The notes: generated by a model not told the origin, from the sequence alone. Positions 10,271 to 24,642 are shown, counted from the stretch's first letter. The stretch: DNA of 64,000 nt from Nemania diffusa (GCA_038501195.1 JBBPUQ010000008.1:4350501-4414500); one strand, 5' to 3'. Made by a program: numbers and translations.

Positions 10271-13200
10271 CTTAAAATGAGCTATATAGCAAATATTTGT
10301 TAATTAAATGCTTAATATATATTTTTAATTAATATAATAATATTATTAAAGCTTTATATAAATTATTAAAAAAAATTAAAAAAATTATTAAAATATAAAA
10401 TTAAAAACTTTTTAAAATTAAAAATAAATAAACTTTGATTTTTTAAAATATTATATATATGTTATATAAATAATATAAATTATATAATTTATATATTTTA
10501 TATAATTTATATAATTTATATATAAAGTTTTAATAAATTATAAAAAATAAATATAATTTTTATTTTTAGCTTTTTTTTTTAATTATATATTTTATTATAT
10601 TTTAAATAAAAAATAATATAATTTTAAAATAAATTTTTTTATTAATTATATAAAATATAATATTTATATATAATTATAAATTAAATAAAGTTTATATATA
10701 TAATTATATTTTTAATATAAAAATTTAATATAAGTTTTTTTAATATTAAGTTTATATTTTATTTTATATTATTATTATATTTAATTATTTTTAATTATAT
10801 TTATTATTTTATTATTTTTTTATTTATATATTTATATTATAACTTTATATTTTTTTTATAATTTAATTAAACTTTATAATTTTATTTTTTATAATTATAT
10901 ATTATAATTATAATATAATATATTAAATTAACAATAATTAAGTTTTAATTATTAATTTAAATTATTATTATAGTTTAAAAATTATAATATTTATTATTTA
11001 TTAATAAAGTTTTTTTAATTTTATTAATAATATAAATTTATATTATTATATATTTAAATATTTAAATATTTTAATAATATTTTTATAATTATAGTTATTA
11101 TAATATTTTTTATATTTTAAATTTATTTTAAAACTAATATATTTTTTATTACTTTTATAAAGTGTTAAATAATTTTTTAATTTATTTTTTTATAATATAA
11201 TTAAAATAAAAATAACTTTTTTTTTTTTTTTAATTTAATAATATTTTTATAGTTATAATTATTATAATATTATTTATATTTTAAACTTGTTTTAAAATTA
11301 ATATATTTTTTAATATTTTTATAAAATATTAATAAATTTTTTAATTTATATTTTTATAATTTAATTAAAACAAAAATAATTTTTTTTTTTTTTAATTTAA
11401 TAATATTTTTATAATTAAAATTACTATAATATTTTTTATATTTTAAATTTATTTTAACATTAATATATTTTTTATTATTTTTATAAAATATTAAAAAATA
11501 TATTATTTATTATATATTTTATATTAAAAATATTAAATATATTTATTATTTTTATATTTTTTTATATTTTATTTTTTATATTTTTTAATTAATTTTTTTT
11601 ATTTTTTTTTATATATATTAGTTTTTTTATATTTTAATTATTATTAAAAATTATATATAATTTATTATAATATTTATTAATAAATTTATTAAATCTTTTT
11701 TTTAAATTTTTTTTTTAAATTTAAATTTTTAAAATTAAACTTTTTATATATTTTTTATATAGTTTTATTTTATATTTTTTATTAATTTTATTATTATTTT
11801 TTATTTTTGTTTATTTTAAAAATTTATAAAGTTATATTTTTATTTTTTTAAATAATTTAATTTAAAAAAATAAATTTTTAATTTTATTAAAACTAATTAA
11901 AATAAAATTATTAATAGTTTTATTTAAATTTTATTTTAATAAATTTTAAAATAATATATTATTATAATTATTATAATTTATTTTTTTTATTTATTTAATT
12001 TATTTATAAATTTAATTTATTTTTTTTTTTTTTTTTTAAAATTTTAATATATATAATATAATTTTTTAAAATTTTTTTTAATTATTTATATTATTATTTT
12101 AGTTTTTTTTAGTTTTTTTATTAATATAAAATTTAATTTATTAATTTAAAAACTTAAAATATTAAATTTATTTATAAATTAATATATATTAATATTTTTT
12201 AAAATTTTATTTTATTTTAATATTAAAAATAGTTTTTACTTTATTTTATATAATTATTTATATTATTAAAACTAATTTTTTTTATTTATATAAACTATAT
12301 AATTTATTTTAAAAAATATTTATTTTTTATATTATAATTAATTTTACAATTTTAAAAAAGTTTTAATTTATATTTTATTTAAGTTATAAATATATAAATA
12401 ATTTTTATTATTTATATTATATTATAAAATTTTTTATTTATTTTATTTATTTAAAAAACTTTAAATAATTTTAATATTTTAAATATTTAATTTTAATATA
12501 TTTGTTATAAATACAATATTAGCAATAGGTTTAAAAATTAAATAATATTATATATTTAAAAAAAAAAACTAAAGTTGAAAAAACTAAAAAATAAATTTAA
12601 CTTTTTTAATTAAGTCAATATATTTATATAAGTATTTTTTTATTTATTACTTTTATTTTTTTATATTTATTATTTTATTTAATTTTTAATTAATTTATTG
12701 TTTTAAATAAACAATAAAATTTATTTAACTATTTTAATTATTTATTAATTATATTATATATATTAATTATTTTTAAAATTTATTTAGTTAAATATAAATA
12801 TAATTTATAATAATTTTTTTTATATAAAAAAAGCTTAATTTAAATTTTTATTGCAGCAAATATTTAAACTATAAATTTTTAAAATTAATATTTTTAAGCA
12901 ATAAAAAAATATTTTTAATATATATAATTAATTTATATATAAAAACTTTTAATTTTTATTATTTTTTTATTATATTAATAGTTAATTAATAAAATTAACA
13001 ATTTTTATATAGCATTATATATATATTTAAAAACTTTTTTATTTTTTATATATATAATATTTTTTTGTTATATCAACTTTATTATTATTAAAATGTTTTT
13101 TTATAAATATTTTTTTTTATATTGTTTTTTTTTATTTTAATAATTTTATTAAAAGTTTTTTTATATTAAAGTTTTAATTATAAAATTTTTATATATATAT

Positions 13201-13662
13201 TAAAAAGTTTTTTAAAATATTTATTAAATATTATTAATTATTATAATTTTATTTTTTTTAAGTTATTTTATAATAAAGCTTGTTTTATTTAATATATAAC
13301 AACAGGATTTTTTTAACTTTTTATTTTTTTTTATTATATTTAAAATTTACAATTTTTTTTTTTTAAATATTTAAAGTTTTATTTTAAAAGTAGATTTTTT
13401 AAATATATATATAATTAATTTATATAAAACTATTAAAAAATTTTTTAAAAGTTTAATAAATAAAATTTAAAAATATTTTTTTTATTATTGTTAATAATTT
13501 TATAATATATTTTTATTATTAAATAGTTTAATTTATTATTAAATTGATTTATTTATTTGTTTTTTTTTTATAAAATATATATTTAACTTTTTATAAAAAA
13601 GTTTAAATTTTAATAATATTTATTAATTTAATTAATTATTTTTTATTAAATTTAAAATATTT
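10271..13662. other. AT-rich RIP-decayed DNA, no gene seen
   Basis: Nearly pure A/T with long T runs on the plus strand between about 10,700 and 13,400. All frames are closed by stops. The only internal structure I find is the 163-bp tandem array listed separately. Confidence 0.7.
11071..11500. repeat. Tandem array, three units of about 163 bp
   Basis: The word TTAATAATATTTTTATA starts at 11,071, 11,235 and 11,397, giving periods of 164 and 162 bp. Each unit goes on with similar sequence ending in a poly-T run. Differences include transitions (for example AAATTT/AAACTT) and short length changes in T runs. This is a small decayed satellite of unknown origin. Confidence 0.6.
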
Positions 13663-13713
13663 TATTAAATAAGCTATATATATATAATAATATATATAAG
13701 TTATATATAAACA
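13663..13713 (+). repeat. 51-bp direct repeat, left copy
   Basis: This matches 21,425-21,475 over 51 bp in the same orientation. The differences are A/G or T/C only (TATTAAATAAGC versus TGTTAAATAAAC at the left end). It marks the point where composition changes from strongly to moderately decayed. Confidence 0.65.
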
Positions 13714-13781
13714 AAATATAAAGCTAGTTGTACTATATTTATATTAATAATTGAATTTAAAAAAAGTTTTTTTGTATAGCT

Positions 13782-13808
13782 AGAGATTTTATTATAAATA
13801 AAATCTCT
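13782..13808. repeat. Perfect palindrome with 12-bp arms
   Basis: AGAGATTTTATT, a 3-nt loop, then AATAAAATCTCT. Flanking GCT/GCTAGC words keep GC content unusual for the region. It lies about 70 bp inside the left 51-bp repeat. It could be an element-end structure or simply a stem. Confidence 0.5.
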
Positions 13809-14457
13809 GCTAGCATATAAAGTAAATGTTTGTTTATATAACTATATACTTGTTTGTACAACTATAGTATAAATATTACAGTATATAAACTATAACATAT
13901 AGTTATAACTAATACTAATATTTTAATACTAGCTTTTTTTTTTTTTAGTTATAACTAAATGTTATACAAAAGTAAAAAAATAAAAAATAAAAAAGCAATA
14001 TGTTTTATAATAGCTTGGTTTTATTATATAATAAGTTAATTGTTTTGTAGCTATATATAAGTAGTATAGTTTAATTGTTTGCTATATTAACTTAGTTTAT
14101 ATATTATATAACATTTTTAATTAGTTAAAATAACAAGTTGCTGCTTATTAAATTGTTAACTATAGTTAGTTTATTAAAAATAACTTTTTTATATAACAAT
14201 AAAGTTTGCAATAAATTATTAATAGTTAATTTAATAAGTTTTATATAGTTAATTAATTAATAGTTATTTGTTAATTTATTTGTTTAATAAATAACTGTTA
14301 TATAAAAAGAAAAAAGTATTAAATATTATATAAAAAAAATAAACAATATTAATTAAAGTGTTAGCTTATGTAGCATAAAATTTTAAATATAAATATTTAG
14401 CTAGTTTTTATTTGTTTTTGTTTTTTTTTTTTTTGTTTTTTTTTTATATATTTGTTT

Positions 14458-14483
14458 GCTTGTTTATTTATTTATTTATATAT

Positions 14484-14538
<55 letters not shown>

Positions 14539-14575
14539 TTATATATATTTATTTATTTATATATATATATTTGTT
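14458..14575. repeat. AT microsatellite tract
   Basis: (TTTA)n, then long (TA)n, then mixed TATATTTA repeats. Low-complexity sequence of the kind that expands by slippage. Nothing else is seen in it. Confidence 0.75.
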
Positions 14576-15370
14576 ATATAGTAGTAGCAGCAGTAGTATA
14601 ATAACTACTGTTTGTTTTTACTTTATATTTGTTTTTTTAAACAATATGTTATAGTTTCAAAACTTTGTTTAAATTAAAAACAATAATATAGTAAAAATAT
14701 ATAGCTTTTTAACTAAAAGCTAAACTTATTAAGTTTTTATATAGTTGTTTTATATAAATATATATTTATTTTTATACAAATAAATTTTTTTGTGTATTTT
14801 TAGCTAATATGTTTAATTATATAATAAGTTAAAAAAAGTATTATTTATACTGTTTTTTTTATTAATATTATTTTTTAAATGTTAGTTTTAAACATTTTTA
14901 CAAACATTTAAATAAAGTTTATATATTAAAAAAAATACTTTCGGGCTATTTTAATTTAAAGTTAAAGTTTAGTTATATTACTATATATTAATAGCTTTTA
15001 AAATAGTTGTTAATACTATATTAATACACTATTTATTAAATATTATTAAGTTTTTAGTTTTTAAAAAAGTATATACAGCATATATATTTAACGTTTATAT
15101 AGCGCTTGTTGTTTTTAATATAGCTTATAAAAGCAAAAAAGAAAAAAAAAAAAAAAAAAAAATTTAGTTTTGCTTTGTTTTTTATACAGTAGCTAAAAAA
15201 TAACAAATTTAATTTTTTGGTTTTTTTTAATAATGTTTTTTTTGTATATGTTGTATAAATGTTTTTTATATATATATATATTAAAATGTTTTATGTTATA
15301 TATAAGTTGTTAAATATATATATATTTTTTAATTTTTTTTTAAATATAAAAGTTTGTTGTATATATATTT

Positions 15371-15572
15371 ATTAGTTAATTTAAAATAAAAATATATTAT
15401 ATATATATATATTAGTTAATATATAATAAATATATGTTATATATATATATAGTTATTCATATATAGTAAAAATATATTATATATATATATAACTATTAAT
15501 ATAAAATAAAAATATATTGTATGTATATATAGCTGTTGATATAAAATAAAACTATGTTATATATAAATAGTT
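15371..15572. repeat. Tandem array, five units of about 40 bp
   Basis: Units start near 15,374, 15,414, 15,451, 15,491 and 15,531. Each holds an AGTTAAT-like word, an ATAAAATAAAAATATATT-like block and a (TA)n run. Unit 3 is about 3 bp shorter. Most differences are transitions. Confidence 0.55.
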
Positions 15573-15639
15573 TTAAATATATACAATAAAAAAAAAAAAA
15601 AAAAAAAATTAATATAGTTTTAAATTTATAATTAATATA

Positions 15640-16065
15640 AATTTAAAGCTATATATATTTTAGCTAAAAATTAAACTTAAAATATATAATAAATATTATA
15701 TATGTTATTGCTATATTATTAAAACTTGTTTATTAAAAGTAGGTTTTTTGTAGTATTTAAGTATATATTTTTTTGTATAAAAAAAAAAGCGGCTTTTGTA
15801 CAAAAGTTATTTTATATTATATAAAAGTAAAATACTGTATAAAAAAACTATATTTGGAATATACTGCTTATATTAGCTTATTTTAAATATATACTTTAGT
15901 TAAAAATTAAACTTAGAATATACAAAAAAAGTTGTATATATTATTATTATATTATTAAAATTTGCTTGTTAAAAGTAGGTTTTTTATAATATTTTAAATA
16001 TATGCTTTTTTATATAAAAAAAAAGCAGTTTTTATATAACAGTTGTTTTTTTATTATATATTTGT
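15640..16065. repeat. Tandem duplication, 236-bp period
   Basis: TAG(C/T)TAAAAATTAAACTTA occurs at 15,661 and 15,897, and TAAAAGTAGGTTTTTT at 15,734 and 15,970. Both pairs are 236 bp apart. The second unit appears incomplete at its right end. C/T and G/A differences dominate, as expected after RIP. Confidence 0.65.
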
Positions 16066-19000
16066 TTTTATTTTGTTTATTAATATTTTAATTTATATAA
16101 TAAACTTATTAATAAATACTAAAGTTTTAAATATTTAGTTTAGTTTTTATTTTATAAATATATTAACAAAATTATTAATATTGTTTATTTATTATATTTT
16201 AAAGATTTCTTTTTTTTTGTATAATTTATAAAATAATATAATATTAATTATAAGCTATTTTTTTTATATTGTTTTAAGTTTAATTAAACAGTTATATAAA
16301 GATTTTAAGTTTAAATATAAAACTACTAAAATTAAAGTAATTTTTAATATAGTTAAAATCTGTTAAATTGTTATATATAAAGCGATTATATTATTAAAAC
16401 TATTAATTATATTATATAATTTATTTGTAAATATATTATAAATAACTTTTTTATATTTGTTTAAGTTTTAATATATAATATTACTAGTAATTTTAAAACT
16501 TAAATTATTTTTTATATATTATTTTATTATTAATATAATAATAAATTCAAGCTATAAAGTTATATTTATATTGTTTATAAATAATTTATTAATAAATATA
16601 AACAATTTTATATAATTTAAGTTTAATAGTACAAAAGTTAACTTATAGTTAAAGTTGTTTATTTGTTATTAAATTTTTTAATTTAAATTTTTAATATTGT
16701 TTAATTAAAAATTAGTTATTTATATAGCTATTAATAAATTATATACAGTTTTTAGTTAATATATACTATTAATATATACTTTTTATATATATTATAAAAT
16801 ATATTTTTAAGTAGTTTTTTTTATATAATAATTAATTAAAGCTAATTAGTTATTTTAGCTTTTTTAAATTAAAGTTATATTATTTTTATATAATAAAATA
16901 ACTTATTTGCTATTAAATTTAATTAAATAGTTTAATTAAAATGTTTTTTTTAATTTTATATAAAAGTTAGTTTGTTATAGTTTATATTTTTTTTTCGCTA
17001 AAAAATTCAGTATAATAAAACTAAATATATTATTTGTTTATAAATTTATAATACTAAAATTGTTAATTTGTTTTATTGTATATAAAAAGTATAAGTTATA
17101 TATAAATATAAATATATTAAATTTTTCGCAGTAATATTAATAGTATATTTTAAACTAGTATAGTTTTAATTTAGCTAATTTATATAATAATTATATAATT
17201 TTTAAAATAGTACTTTTAAAATATTTAAACTTTAGTTTAGTTAACAGTTATACAAAAATTTTTTTTGTTAGTTTATTTTTTAACTATATATATATTTATA
17301 TAATATTTTAAAGTTTATTTAAAACATTGTAGTTATAAATTAATAAAAGTTTAAGTATAAACAGTAATTTTTAGTTTATTTACTAAATAATTAAAAATTA
17401 AATAAATATTAATTTTTTTTTAAAATTGTTATATTTTTATATAACAAGTTTTAACTTTTTGTATAGCTTAGTTGTTTTTTTTTTAATTTTTTATATAAAA
17501 TAAAACTTAAAAATTTAAATATTTTTATATTTTGTTTAATTATATTTAATAAATTAAAATATTTTTTGTATAATAAAATTATTAATTTTAATAATGTTTG
17601 ATTTTTTAAATAATACTTTAAATATATTAATTATACTGTTTTTTTACAGTTTTATTACTAATATATATATTTTTTGTTTTTTTGTTATAAAAAAACTATA
17701 GCTAGTTTGTTATATAAAAGTTATATATATATTTATATTTTTTTTTAATTTACTGTGTTTTTTTTATATAATAAAAGTTTAAAAGTATTAAACTTTTATT
17801 AAATTTATTTTTTAGTTTTTTAATAATTGTATTTTTTTTATATAGTAGTAAAGTTTTATTTATATATATTAAAAATATATTAAACTATTTACTAAATTAA
17901 TAATAATATTTAATTTTTTAATCAATTAAATTTTATATAGTTTATTTTAGTTTTGCTTTTTTTTTTATATAAATATTTTGTTTTTTAAAAATAGTAAAAA
18001 TATGTTATATATAATTATATTGTTATATTTATTAATTATACAATTAATTTTAACTTTTATATGTTTTTTATATAATATTTTTATTGCTTTTTTTATTATT
18101 TTAGCTTTTTATATAATGTTTAATAATAAAAGTAAATTTTAATTAACTTTTAAATATATATTAAAAATTAATAAAGTAAATATAAAGTTATTTAATTTTA
18201 CAATATTATTTAAAGCTTTAATTATTATTTGTAAAATTAACTTTTGTTTTATATAATAGTTTATTTTTGTTTTAAAAATGTTATATATATATTAAAATAG
18301 TTTATATATTTTTTTTATTTTATTTATTATTTAATAAGCTTTAATAAATATTATATAATATTATATATTTATTATTTATATATAGTTTTAAAATTTTTTA
18401 AACAAAAAGTTAATACTTAAGTTATAAACAATATAGTTTAATAGTTTTTAATATATATTAATTTAATATTTATACAGTATTTTTTATATATTATATATAA
18501 ATATAAATTTTAAAAATGTTATTGTTTAAAAAAATGTTGTAATATTAATAATATAAAAAACTTGTTTGCTGTTTATTTATATAATATTAATTACTATTTC
18601 ATAATTAAAATCGCAATTATTTTTAATCGAAAATTTAAAACATCAAAGTATTTAATTATATAATTAATAATAATAATAAAACTTTTAAATTTTTTCTAAA
18701 GTTAAATAGTTTATATTATATTTTATATAATTAAACATTTTATATAAATATTTTATATAAAAATATTTAAAACAGCAATATAGCTGTTAAAGTTTTATTT
18801 TTATAAAATATATACTAATTTTTTATAAACTTATATTAAAAAATAAATATTTTTATTTATGTATAATAAAAATAGTTTTTTTATTATATTATATAATTAA
18901 ATTTTTTGTATTATTAAAATATACTTTTAAATAATTAGCATTTTTAAAAAAAAACAAAAATAATATTACTATATTAAAAATATAATAAGTTGTTATATTT

Positions 19001-21424
19001 AGTATATTTTTTATTTATATAATATTAATTGCAATAATTATATAGCTATTACTAAAGTAAATATATACTATTTTTAATATTTAGTTTATTTTTATATAAA
19101 AATATATTTAAAAGTAAGTTTTTAGTTATATTTTTTTTATTGTTAAATAATTAAAAGTGTTTATATTTTATAGTTTATTTTAATATTTTATATAATATTA
19201 GTTATTTAATATAAACTAATTAAATAAAATAATAATATTTTAGTTTTAAATATTTTTATTTATTATATAATATATAAATATATTATTTATAAAAAATTAA
19301 GTTAATTAATTTTTTTGTTTTTTGTTAATTTTTTAGTTATTTTTATTTAACTTTAGCTTAATATATTTTTTATATTTTATAAAATATATTAAAAACTAAT
19401 TAAATATTAATATATAATTAAAAATTGTTTTATATAAATTAAAATATATACTTTTAATATAAGCTTTTTTTTAAAATATATAATTAGTTAATTAATAGCT
19501 TAGCTTTTTATATATAAAATATTTTTTGTTTATATAAAAGTTTTAAATAAATTGTTTTTTTAGTTATATAAAGTTTTATTAAATATTAAATAAACTTAAA
19601 AATTTTTATATATTTTTAAGTCAAAAATTTTTTGTACAATTGTTTTAATAATATTTTTAGTTAATAAAGTATATATTATTTGTTTTTTATATAAAATGTT
19701 TTAATTTATTTTTGTTTGTTATTTAAAAACAAGTTTATAAATTAGTAAAAAAGCTTTTATATATAAGTTTTTAAAATATTAAAGCTGTTGCTAATTTTAA
19801 TATATTTTAGTATATTTATATAATAGTTATACTAAATTAAATTTTACTTTAATAGTTTATATTAAAAGCTTGTTATATTTTTATAAACTTTATAATTATA
19901 ACGTTAAATATATTATAAACAAATAAATTGAAGTTTTTTTTTTTAGTTTATATAAAAGTAATATTAGTTCAATTAATTTAATATTAGCTATAGTTTATAT
20001 TAATATTAAAATAAGTATTTATTATACAATAGATTTTGTTTTATGTTTTTTTTAATTTAATATTATATATATAAAAGTTTTTTATATAACTTTTTAATAT
20101 TGTTAAAAAAACAATATAATATTAGTTTTTTGTTATTTTAAGTTATTAGTATATATTAATAAATAGTTATGTTTTATTATATAATAAGTTATATAATTTA
20201 TTAAAGTAGTTTTTTTTTTTTTTTTATGTTTTTTAAAAAATAGCATACTTTTTTAATAAAATTATTCTGTTTTATATATTTTAAATTAAAAATAACTTAA
20301 AAAATATATTTAATATTGTTAAATTAAATATTATATAAATATAAAACTATTGTTTAAAAATATATAAAAAATAATATATTATAAAATATTTATAAATTAG
20401 TTAAAAATTTAGTTTATAGCTAATAATTGTTATATGTTAATATATAAAGTTAGAAATATATTTATATTTAATAGTTAATTATATAAACAGTTTATTGTTT
20501 TTTTTTATAAATATTTAAAAATATATATTTAAAATTAATTTTAGCTATATTAGTTTTAGTTAAAGTATATTTATATTATTTATAGTTGTATAAAACTGTT
20601 AATTTAGAATTAATAAATTAAATATTTATATAAAAAATAGTAAAATTAATTAAATAGTTAAAAAAAAAGTTTGTTTATTATTATTAAGTAAGTATTAGTT
20701 TTGTACAATTTATATAAGTTTTATTTATTATTTTATACTATTGTTACTATTATATTATATATTTTTTCGTTTTAAAATGTTAAGTAATTTTCGTTAAATT
20801 AATTTGTTTATTTGATTTTATATTTTATATGTTTAATATTTAAAGTTTTTAATATATAACTTTTATAATAGTTAACTAGTTAAATTTAAATATTTATATT
20901 TAATAATATAACAAATTATTTAAATATTAAATATAATTAATATTGCTGTTACAATATTAGGCTTTTAGTTTTATAATTAAATATTAATATGCTTTTATAT
21001 ATAACGTTTTAAAAGTCTATAATTAAAAGCAATTTTATTATATTAGTTGTTGTTATTATATATAATAAAAAGTTTTTTTTTGTTATATAACTGTTTTAAT
21101 GCTATAATAATTAAAAATATAAAGTAAAAAGTAAAAAGATTTTATTATTTAGCTGTTATATAATAAATAATTTAATATAATTATATATTATTATTTTTAA
21201 TATTGCTTTTTATATTTAAAACTTTATAATATTGCAAAGTATATTTTAGTACAATAGTCGAACTTGATTTTTTATTTTAAACTTTGTTGTATAAAAATTA
21301 CTTGATTTATATAAAGCAAAAACTTTAAAATGCAATATAAAAACTTATCAGATTTAATTAAGCTTTAAACTAGTTTTATTTTTACTTTTGTTAATCTATA
21401 GTATATTTTACAACTATTAATTAA

Positions 21425-21475
21425 TGTTAAATAAACTATATATATACAATAATATATATAAGTTATATATAAACA
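21425..21475 (+). repeat. 51-bp direct repeat, right copy
   Basis: Partner of 13,663-13,713. Its last bases coincide with the left edge of the first 17.4-kb unit, so the repeat directly abuts that unit. No further copy is seen after the second unit at 56,419. Confidence 0.65.
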
Positions 21476-21559
21476 TTATAACAAGTTATAAGTTAAAGTT
21501 AACTTTAAATATTTGTTTAATTTAATTAAAATTTTGTTTTAATTTTTTTATATTGATTA

Positions 21560-21880
21560 TATATATTTAATTAAAACACTAGATATTATATTACACTTTT
21601 TGCACTTTTTTACTTTTTTACTATATATTTAATTAAAACATTAAATATTATATTGTACTTTTTATACTTTTTTACTTTTTTATTATATATTTAATAAAAA
21701 CATTAAATATTATATTGCATTTTTTGTTTTTTTTTACTTTTTAATTATATATTTAATAAAAACATCAAATATTATATTGTATTTTTTGCGCTTTTTTATT
21801 TTTTTATTATATATTTAATAAAAACATTAAATATTATATTGCATTTTTTATTTTTTTTTATTTTTTTACTATTTATTTAA
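21560..21880. repeat. 62-bp tandem array, five units (copy 1)
   Basis: Each unit has TTTAATAAAAACATTAAATA, a short purine/pyrimidine block, then poly-T interrupted by AC or GC words. Copy 2 of the large unit carries seven units at the same place, which alone explains the 124-bp growth in offset. Confidence 0.75.
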
Positions 21881-22187
21881 TTAAATATTAAATAATATAT
21901 TTAATATATAAACTAATTATTATTTAATAATATAGTTATATATTTATAATAATAAACTAATATATTATTAAGTAATAAATAATTATAAATTTATTTATTT
22001 ATATATATTAAATTTATTATATATATATAAATTTTTAGTTATAACAGCTTTTATATTTAATTAAATAAATTATTAAATTTTTTTAAAATATATTATAAAT
22101 TTATAATATTAATAATTAACATTTAATTAATTATTAATAATTATTATTTGTTATTATTTTTTATTTTTTTATATTTAATTATATATA

Positions 22188-22330
22188 TTAAAAACAAAAT
22201 ATTTAATATATAGTTATTTTATTATTTAAATAATTTATTAAAAAACAAAATATTTAATATATAGTTATTTTAATACTTAAATATTTTTAATTTTAATTAA
22301 AAAATTAAAAAATAAAATATTTTATATTTA
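22188..22330. repeat. Hairpin half-motifs, tandem (copy 1)
   Basis: Two adjacent units of about 50 bp start with TTAAAAA(A)CAAAATATTT, and a third TTAAAAAATAAAATATTT follows at about 22,306. These are left arms of the dispersed hairpin family. The matching right arm AAATATTTTATTTTTTA lies near 22,449. Confidence 0.5.
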
Positions 22331-22891
22331 TTTATTTTTTTATTTTATTTTTTTTTATTTTTTTATTTTTTATAACTTTTTTTTTTAAAAATGTTTATTT
22401 TTTTTTTTTCTATATTTTTTTTTATTAAAAATGCCTGTTTATTTTTTTAAATATTTTATTTTTTAAGTTTTTTTCTACTATATATTTTATTTTTTGTTAT
22501 ATATATATATTAATATATTTATAAAATAGCTAAGTTATTATTAATTTTTTATAAAAAAAAAAACTTTTTTTATAGCAAAAATATATAAAAGTTTTTTGCT
22601 GTTTATTTAAACAACTTTTAGTTAACTTAATACTTTTTTTATAATAAAACTAAAGTTTTACTAATTAAAATACTATTAACTATAAAAATAATACAAATAT
22701 AGATTATTTATAACTATAACAAAATAAAAAATATATAAATATATAATATTAAAGTTTATAATATAATTTGTTATAAATTATAAAATAAATTTTTTATTTA
22801 TTAGTTTTATTTTATAAATATAAATATGTTTTATTTTTTTATTAATATATATAATATATAATTTTTTTTTATATATTTTATTTATATAAAA

Positions 22892-22935
22892 TTAAAAAAT
22901 AAAATATTTAATTTTTTATATATTTGGTTTTTTAA
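22892..22935. repeat. Dispersed hairpin 1 (copy 1)
   Basis: TTAAAAAATAAAATAT pairs with ATATTTGGTTTTTTAA across an AT loop. Together with its partner at 40,414 (right arm with TTTTG) it shows that the arms once held G/C now lost. Confidence 0.6.
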
Positions 22936-24190
22936 TTATTACTACTTTTTGTTTTTAACTTTTTTATAATATTAATTATATTAAAACTATATTATAACTA
23001 TAGCAATATTTATATAAATATAAAAATATTTAAAATTGTTATATTTTTAAACTTTATAAATAATAAATTATAACTATTAATAAATATTAATAAAACTTAT
23101 AATATAGTAGTTTAATAAATAATAAACAATATATTTAGTTTTTTTGATATAAATATTAAACTAATTAATAAAAATTATTTATTATTAACTATTAGTTATA
23201 TAATAATAACAATAATAAAAAATTTGTTTTTTATATTTTTTAATTATTTTTATATTTATAATAATAATAGCTGCTTTATAATTTTTAGTTTTGTTATAAA
23301 AAACTAATATTAAATATTAGCTATAGTAACTTATTACTAGTTTTATTAATATAAATTAAATAGTAATTTTTATTATAAACAGTAATATATAAATAAAAAT
23401 ATTATTACTTTTTTTATTATTATTAATAAAGTTATATATATTATTTTTAAAGTAAATATTAATAAACTTATTACTAATAATATAGCTAAAAATATACTAG
23501 TTAATTTTAAGTTTATAGCTAAAGCAAATATAACTATTAAATTGTAATATATAAAACAAAAAAGCTATAAAAAACATTATATAATAAATTATTTAAAAAA
23601 ACTAATAAATAATATTTTTATTAATTTTTATAAGTTTTAAAGTTTTTAAAAAAAATAAAAAATTTTGTTTTAATTATTTATTATTTAAAAGTAAATGCTA
23701 TTATTGTTTATAACAAAAAGTTTATAAAAATTACTATATTTAAATATTATAAACTATAAATATATTTATAACTAAATAAAAGTTTTAATTAGTTAAAATA
23801 TTATTAACAATTTTAAATTATTAATATAAAATAAAAAAAGTGCTAAAATTAAAACGATTGTTTTTATTAATAATAGAAATAAATTAAAAAATCTAATTAA
23901 ATAAAATATAATTTAATAAGTTTTTAAAGTTGTAAAAAGTAAGCTTAAAAATAAAACTAGTAATAATAATGCTGCTTTAATTATAAAAGCAGTTAAAAAA
24001 GCAAAAATTTAAAAGCAAAAATATATTGTTATTAATTAATTAATAATTAATAATTTTATAAAAAAGTTGCTTTTAGTTCAAAATATTATTTATTATTTTA
24101 AAATTAATTAAAAAAACATAAAAATAGCTTTAAATAATAAAGCTATTTATTAACTTTATTAATTTATTAATAAATATAGTTTTATTTTAT

Positions 24191-24236
24191 TTAAAAAATA
24201 AAATATTTAATTATTTAAATATATTTTATTTTTTAA
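24191..24236. repeat. Dispersed hairpin 2 (copy 1)
   Basis: Arms TTAAAAAATAAAATATTT and AAATATATTTTATTTTTTAA. It is separated from hairpin 1 by about 1.3 kb of decayed sequence, a plausible gene length. Confidence 0.6.
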
Positions 24237-24642
24237 TTTTGTAATTTATTATTAACTTTTTTTTTTTAGTAAATATAATAAAGCTTTTAAATAAAATGTT
24301 AATATTTTTATGTTTTGTTTTTTTTACAAATAAATATAAAATTAATAAAACTATTATTTATAATAAAACAATAGCTTATTATGTTTTAAAAATAAAAATT
24401 AAACAAATAAAAAGTTTGTTAAAATATTATTTTTATTTAGTTTTTACTATATTTTTTATAATAGTTTAAACTTTTTAATATTTATAAAAGTTTTTTAAAA
24501 ATATATTTAAGATTTTTTTTATATATAAAAAAAACAAAACTAAATATAATTATATAAAAAAAAGTCAAGTTTTAAATTAATAAAATTTAAAAAAAATAAT
24601 AATAACTATTAATAAAAAAAATTGTAAAATAAACAATTTTTT

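Larger units (their letters stand above)
13663..21475. other. 7.8-kb moderately decayed segment between 51-bp direct repeats
   Basis: The segment keeps more G and C than the DNA to its left and is bounded by a pair of 51-bp direct repeats. The left 2.4 kb hold a palindrome, AT microsatellites, a 40-bp array and a 236-bp duplication. About 16,060-21,420 is array-free and of a length that could have held a retroelement polyprotein, but every frame is closed and I could not make out reverse transcriptase or integrase motifs. Its class stays open: the repeats are short for LTRs and are not inverted. Confidence 0.45.

Noticed and set aside
16060..21420. Possible LTR retrotransposon polyprotein
   Set aside because: Length fits, but I could not find reverse transcriptase, integrase or protease motifs in any frame, and no long terminal repeats are visible. 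Left as unassigned.
21560..21880. CRISPR-like array
   Set aside because: Repeats are contiguous 62-bp units without unique spacers, and the host appears eukaryotic.
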